Of a DNA stretch of 64,000 nt, positions 61,901 to 64,000 are shown one piece after another; position 1 is the first letter of the stretch; every line of letters begins with the position of its first letter. Source of the DNA: JAISGQ01 sp045536305 (GTDB lineage: Bacteria > Bacillota > Clostridia > Oscillospirales > Acutalibacteraceae); contig JAZSNH010000029.1 of NCBI GenBank assembly GCA_045536305.1, positions 57,991 to 121,990 on the forward strand. The letters run 5' to 3'. The notes below the pieces were generated by a model. That model saw only the letters and a list, made by a program, of their open reading frames with translations. It was not told the origin of the DNA and ran no database searches. A program made the translations under genes and the position numbers.

Positions 61901-64000
61901 TATGAGTTTGACACCACTGTTGCAGGAACCACCTACGGCCAGATCGTAGTTGGCGGCGTAAACAACACCGGCGTACTCTTCACTCTCGGAACCGAGGGTG
62001 AGCAGGTCAACGTATATAATAAGAACAAGACTGCTAAGATCTCTGTCAACAAGGCTGTAACAGGCGGCGAGATCAATGACGACGAATTCACCTTCGTCCT
62101 CCAGCAGAAGATCGGTACAACCTACGTTGACGTTTCCACCGCAACCGTAAAGGGCGGCGAGAACGCAGTATTCACCGAAAATTCCAAGTATCCGTTCTAT
62201 CTCGGCAACGAGTACAGAATCGTAGAAAAGAACCTTGGAACACGTTATGAGCTCGCTGAGATCATCGGCGCAGACACCAGCGATGTAAACGCACTCGCAG
62301 GCGAGTTTGTACTCAGCGGCAACAGAAACATCACATTTGTCAACGCTGTCAAGCAGGGCAGCCTGAGCATCAAGAAGATCCTCAATGACAAGTATGATCC
62401 CAACGCTAAGTTTACAGTAATCGTAAGAAATGCAGACACAAGAGAAACCCTCGCTTCTGCTACACTGGGCAGCAACGAGACTCTCAATGTTGAGAAGATT
62501 CCTTACGGTACAAAGGTAGAGGTCACAGAGGTTTACAACGATGCAGTTTACAACTCTGTTGCAGCAGGCGTTGACGCAAACAACATCGTTGTTATCGGCC
62601 AGGCAAGTGCTGCTGTTACCTTCACCAACACAAGAAAGCTTGCTTCCATCAACGTCAAGAAGGCACTTCCCGACGGCGGTGCAGAGCTGAACAAGACCTT
62701 CTCCATGAAGCTTGAGCTGCTCAAGGACGGCGTTTGGTCCGAGGTTGAAAGCTTCACTCTCAAGGCTGACGAGGTAAAGACCATCAGCGGTCTCTATGTC
62801 GGCGCAACCTACAGAGTAGTTGAAACCGATACTACCGAGTCCTTTGCATACAGCAGCTGGACCGACGGAACAGCTGTCTATGTCGAGCCTGACATCAACG
62901 GCGCATCCTTCAAGCTTGAAGGCGATAAGGACATCACCATCAACAACACCCTTAAGACCGCTAAGCTGACCATCGGCAAGACCGTTGCTGTCGGCGGACA
63001 GTGGGAAAAGGGCGAGGAATTCACCTTTGTTATCGAGAAGTTCGAGAACGGCGCATGGACTCAGTTCCAGACCGTAACTCTTACCTACGAGAACAGAACC
63101 TGGTCAAGCGAGCAGCTCGCAGTCGGCGAGAAGTACCGCGTAACCGAGACTAACATCGGATACCGTTACGAGCTTGAAAAGGTTGACGGCGCAGATAAGG
63201 TCGATCTTACTGCAAATTCTGCAGAGGTCGTAATCGACGAGAGCGGCAACACTCTCCTCTTCACCAACAAGGTTAAGCTTGGTGCTCTCAGCATCAAGAA
63301 GCTCGTTGATGATAATCTTGAGCCTTTGGCAACCTTCGACTTCATCGCAACCGACAACAAGACCGGCAAGACCATCGCAACCTTCACCCTTGGACACAAT
63401 AAGGTATTCACCCTTGATAATCTGCCCTTCGGTACCGAAGTCAAGATCAAGGAGCTGGGTGCAGAGCATTACGAGACCGTAGTTCTCGGTGCAGTTGCCA
63501 AGGAGACTATAGTAACCGTAAATACTCTTACCAGAGTAATAGAGTTTGAGAACCCCAGAAAGACTGCTTCCCTTACCGTTACCAAGGCACTTGCCGCAGG
63601 CTCCAATGACCTCGGCGAAACCTTCAGCTTCGAGCTTCAGGTATTCAACGGTGAGAATTGGAACAAGGTCGAGTCCTTCACCCTCACCGCAGGTGAGCAG
63701 AGAAAGATCGACGGCCTCTTCGAGGGCGCTTCCTACAGACTCATCGAAACTGAGACCGGCGCTTCCTACAATTATGTCGGCATGAGCGCAGGTAACCCCG
63801 TAAGCGGTCAGGACGGCGTTGACTTCGTACTCGAAGGCGACACTGCTGTAACCGTTACAAACGTAAGCCGCAGCGCTTCTCTCACCATCGAGAAGATCGT
63901 CAAGGGCAATGCTTATGACGATACCTTCACCTTCGTTGTAGAGAAGAAGGACGGCAACAGCTGGAAGGCTGTCAAGACTGTAACTCTCGGTGGAAACAAC
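55928..64000 (+). CDS. Giant secreted adhesin: choice-of-anchor-A head plus Cna-B/DUF5979 repeats (3' end outside the window)
   Basis: At least 2691 codons with no stop. A signal peptide (basic start, then FFMGLISIVLCFSIIGAS, cleavage expected after TAFA) leads to a choice-of-anchor-A domain (about residues 45-330: FNDMKQNGADSEGRAIIGGD, VLAVGGNIVSGHVNAGG, GSVQGSLLAPYATVN). Then come about 23 tandem repeats of roughly 95-115 residues, starts near 56922, 57244, 57562, 57877, 58189, 58507, 58831, 59138, 59457, 59775, 60084, 60400, 60742, 61080, 61402, 61704, 62034, 62355, 62646, 62962, 63279, 63562 and 63872. Most have a VxK entry, a YRVVE-type centre and a VxFTNT exit, the Lys/Glu/Asn set of Cna-B intramolecular isopeptide bonds. 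Codon use is very biased. The sorting signal should lie beyond the window. Likely function: surface attachment; the ligand is unknown. Confidence 0.93.
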   Translation, partial: MKGYHEGRRKNKFFMGLISIVLCFSIIGASTMTAFAATPVEASRDVTPILTFNGIDSIAEDELCLIVFNDMKQNGADSEGRAIIGGDLEIEGGWSASITRNGTSEYKDEYVLAVGGNIVSGHVNAGGCVAIAGGSYSSASINVSSFCTHGNNDAVHVDNSGWIEDYITKAEQAFTAASSQYSELETAGEITNPHWGQAKIDAGKVKEGEPIVFNVDGSNGVMLNFDQNFLNAMGSSSVIVNVSGKNIRLENMNFNGSEADKNEFCSRVIWNCYEAESVEIRGSVQGSLLAPYATVNGLQGHINGTAVVKNLNGNGGFEYHTGKFLKNPFSADLQVTKHVEGIPDAAAEKEFSFQLLKADGTLVEEFTLADGDSFRYSDLEENVTYKVVELASSELYTFDRVETTGSVDSVSGKTVTFTATDGSSRRIDYYNDAVEVIKEGYITIKKVLNDDVDPNAEFVFTLEYYDNGWQNVSSVKLSDDQTYTFEKLPLGTYRVVENVDSGKYTTSVVTSVKADAVVATSQEFTLSEQLLDQSATFTNTRNYGAISVSKNVNGTDAQDSFTFRLYKEENGAWVPAGNQDITVIAGSSASFNGLPYGVSYAVAELNSANYSFASVVGGTNESLTIDGNPAVKVTVGTNASIAFTNTLKTGNLNVTKVVNGSGNANDTFSFTLQKKNGNSWTTVETFTLKAGQTKGFTGLSANTTYRIYEASFGEIYDRGAITGADSVEDGVYAVFTLSADESRNVAFTNVVKPGSITVSKVVNDSFDNAQKSFAFTLYESANNGTDWNAVETFTLEAGKNRTFSNLDTEKLYKVVESEYANYSTTVKVGSASVNGTDTGAFEIAPNADTAVVYTNNRKTADLTVKKAINGTPFSANDSFTFRLFKQSGDSWVAAGAADITVKANATAKFTGLAYGVTYAVAELSNAEYTFTSVAGGSAVTVNGMSGASVTIDGAEELTFTNTPIPKIGGFIVTKSVSGYGIEGDKFTFKVEKKNGSSWTEVETFTLTAGASKTFSDLTAGDVYRISETSAPDSYKLINVAGADSVINGAATVTIVDKACPTVVFTNEVKTGSIKVTKTLNDKFDNAAASFSFTAYESTDGKTWTAIETFTLAGGEYKTISGLDVTKLYKVVEADYSATYETTVKVGSNETAALDSGSFTLTADSAVSVAFTNTRKTASLTVNKAMDGKPYDGDTFKFRLYKQVGSKWVEAGVDDITVKPNGSAKFENLAYGNTYAVVELEAEEYTVVSVTGANVTVDGLSGSKFVINGDAEVTFTNKPIPRLGGFTVTKQLTGGNAADEFGFTVQKKNGSSWEDFDTFTLRAGDSKIYTDLVEGETYRIYESETGAIYELASITGANSVEGDRYAVISIAEGKNPTIAFVNKVKQGTITVSKTLTDEALSGTSTFKFELQKLVGSSYEKVEVKELTVGHGATATVTFENLPYNETYRVVELGAENYDTTATFEGAATEGKTSAGIALDGDENVAFSNVKKVVLSVKKSIADGDTDLGKTFTFIIQRKIGNTWKTVETATLMASDSAAEFEVETGTYRVLEVGGTEGYTYVGTTVTGGVAALTETNANLDGKNCSGAQFVLSANAAAVVENRTVKGNIVLSKIVSDNVTPNKEFTFTLQQLTDGAWKDVLKNDGAPVSVVLKHGEAVDLDQVATLEYGSVYRVVEKVDNSIYETTIVTNGVHSTGAASGAVTIGTSEASVAFTNTRRNAQLKIVKALTAESNDLGESFEISVYKYTEADGWKLLSAAEDGVDGTMTLKAGANNAKYISIPVGATYKIAETKTGKSYSFDSFSDNIGANNTITLMSDAEVIVYNAIKTGKIVVAKTLNDDITPDAVFTFNVTDANGKVVASSTISGKESFTVDNLPYGETYTVTEVVNKEVYETTVTVDGKTEDAVSATVTIDSAEASVAFENTRREGEVTIKKLLSEGSNEFDEEFSFTLYRLTDNGWTEIEKFSLGFNDTHKVSLQIGAQYGIVETATGASYEFDTTVAGTTYGQIVVGGVNNTGVLFTLGTEGEQVNVYNKNKTAKISVNKAVTGGEINDDEFTFVLQQKIGTTYVDVSTATVKGGENAVFTENSKYPFYLGNEYRIVEKNLGTRYELAEIIGADTSDVNALAGEFVLSGNRNITFVNAVKQGSLSIKKILNDKYDPNAKFTVIVRNADTRETLASATLGSNETLNVEKIPYGTKVEVTEVYNDAVYNSVAAGVDANNIVVIGQASAAVTFTNTRKLASINVKKALPDGGAELNKTFSMKLELLKDGVWSEVESFTLKADEVKTISGLYVGATYRVVETDTTESFAYSSWTDGTAVYVEPDINGASFKLEGDKDITINNTLKTAKLTIGKTVAVGGQWEKGEEFTFVIEKFENGAWTQFQTVTLTYENRTWSSEQLAVGEKYRVTETNIGYRYELEKVDGADKVDLTANSAEVVIDESGNTLLFTNKVKLGALSIKKLVDDNLEPLATFDFIATDNKTGKTIATFTLGHNKVFTLDNLPFGTEVKIKELGAEHYETVVLGAVAKETIVTVNTLTRVIEFENPRKTASLTVTKALAAGSNDLGETFSFELQVFNGENWNKVESFTLTAGEQRKIDGLFEGASYRLIETETGASYNYVGMSAGNPVSGQDGVDFVLEGDTAVTVTNVSRSASLTIEKIVKGNAYDDTFTFVVEKKDGNSWKAVKTVTLGGNN

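Overview
The window reads as a chromosomal segment of a low-to-mid GC Gram-positive anaerobe of the Clostridia, most like Ruminococcus or another Oscillospiraceae member. The evidence is the HrcA/CIRCE heat-shock operon, a complete Rnf complex in the clostridial order C-D-G-E-A-B, sigma-A promoters of TTGACA/TATAAT type, AGGAGG ribosome sites, a DUF6809 relic, CotH/lamin-tail proteins and a huge choice-of-anchor-A surface protein. The genus is an inference; no 16S gene is present.

Layout. 0-7.8 kb: dusB, a lipoprotein, queT behind a candidate preQ1 riboswitch, ppk1, a CNNM/CBS transporter, an acetyltransferase and a TrkA-type K+ regulator. 8-13.2 kb: tandem CIRCE operators, then hrcA-grpE-dnaK-dnaJ, with a run of hairpins between dnaK and dnaJ. 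13.2-17.5 kb: a small membrane protein, tRNA-Leu(TAG), an HTH-PAP2 fusion whose 5' end is frameshifted, a zinc-ribbon membrane protein, a cysteine synthase, and several copies of a dispersed intergenic repeat. 17.5-25.7 kb: a MoxR-DUF58-transglutaminase operon facing a two-gene lamin-tail/CotH-kinase operon. 25.9-34.2 kb: small membrane proteins, two XRE regulators with palindromic operators, secA with a hairpin between its ribosome site and start codon, a DUF6809 gene broken by an amber codon, and hflX. 34.4-39 kb: two large proteins of unknown function, ksgA and a dCMP deaminase. 39.1-44.7 kb: rnfCDGEAB. 45-46.5 kb: a membrane-anchored TIR protein with a Thr-rich stalk and an apparently extracytoplasmic domain. 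46.6-55.4 kb: a REP-type transposase carrying an inverted repeat inside its coding sequence, ychF, argS, DUF1934, murI, ddl, a degenerate HD protein, corA, a small YtxH-like protein and trmL. 55.9 kb to the end: one open reading frame of at least 2691 codons encoding a secreted adhesin with a choice-of-anchor-A head and about 23 Cna-B/DUF5979-like repeats. It runs off the window.

How it fits together. Most genes are housekeeping: protein quality control, Sec export, tRNA modification, cell-wall precursors and Rnf energy conservation. The accessory interest lies in the surface and envelope proteins (adhesin, TIR receptor-like protein, CotH/LTD pair, transglutaminase operon) and in the amount of structured intergenic DNA. 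All calls come from reading the sequence and its translations; no database search was run.
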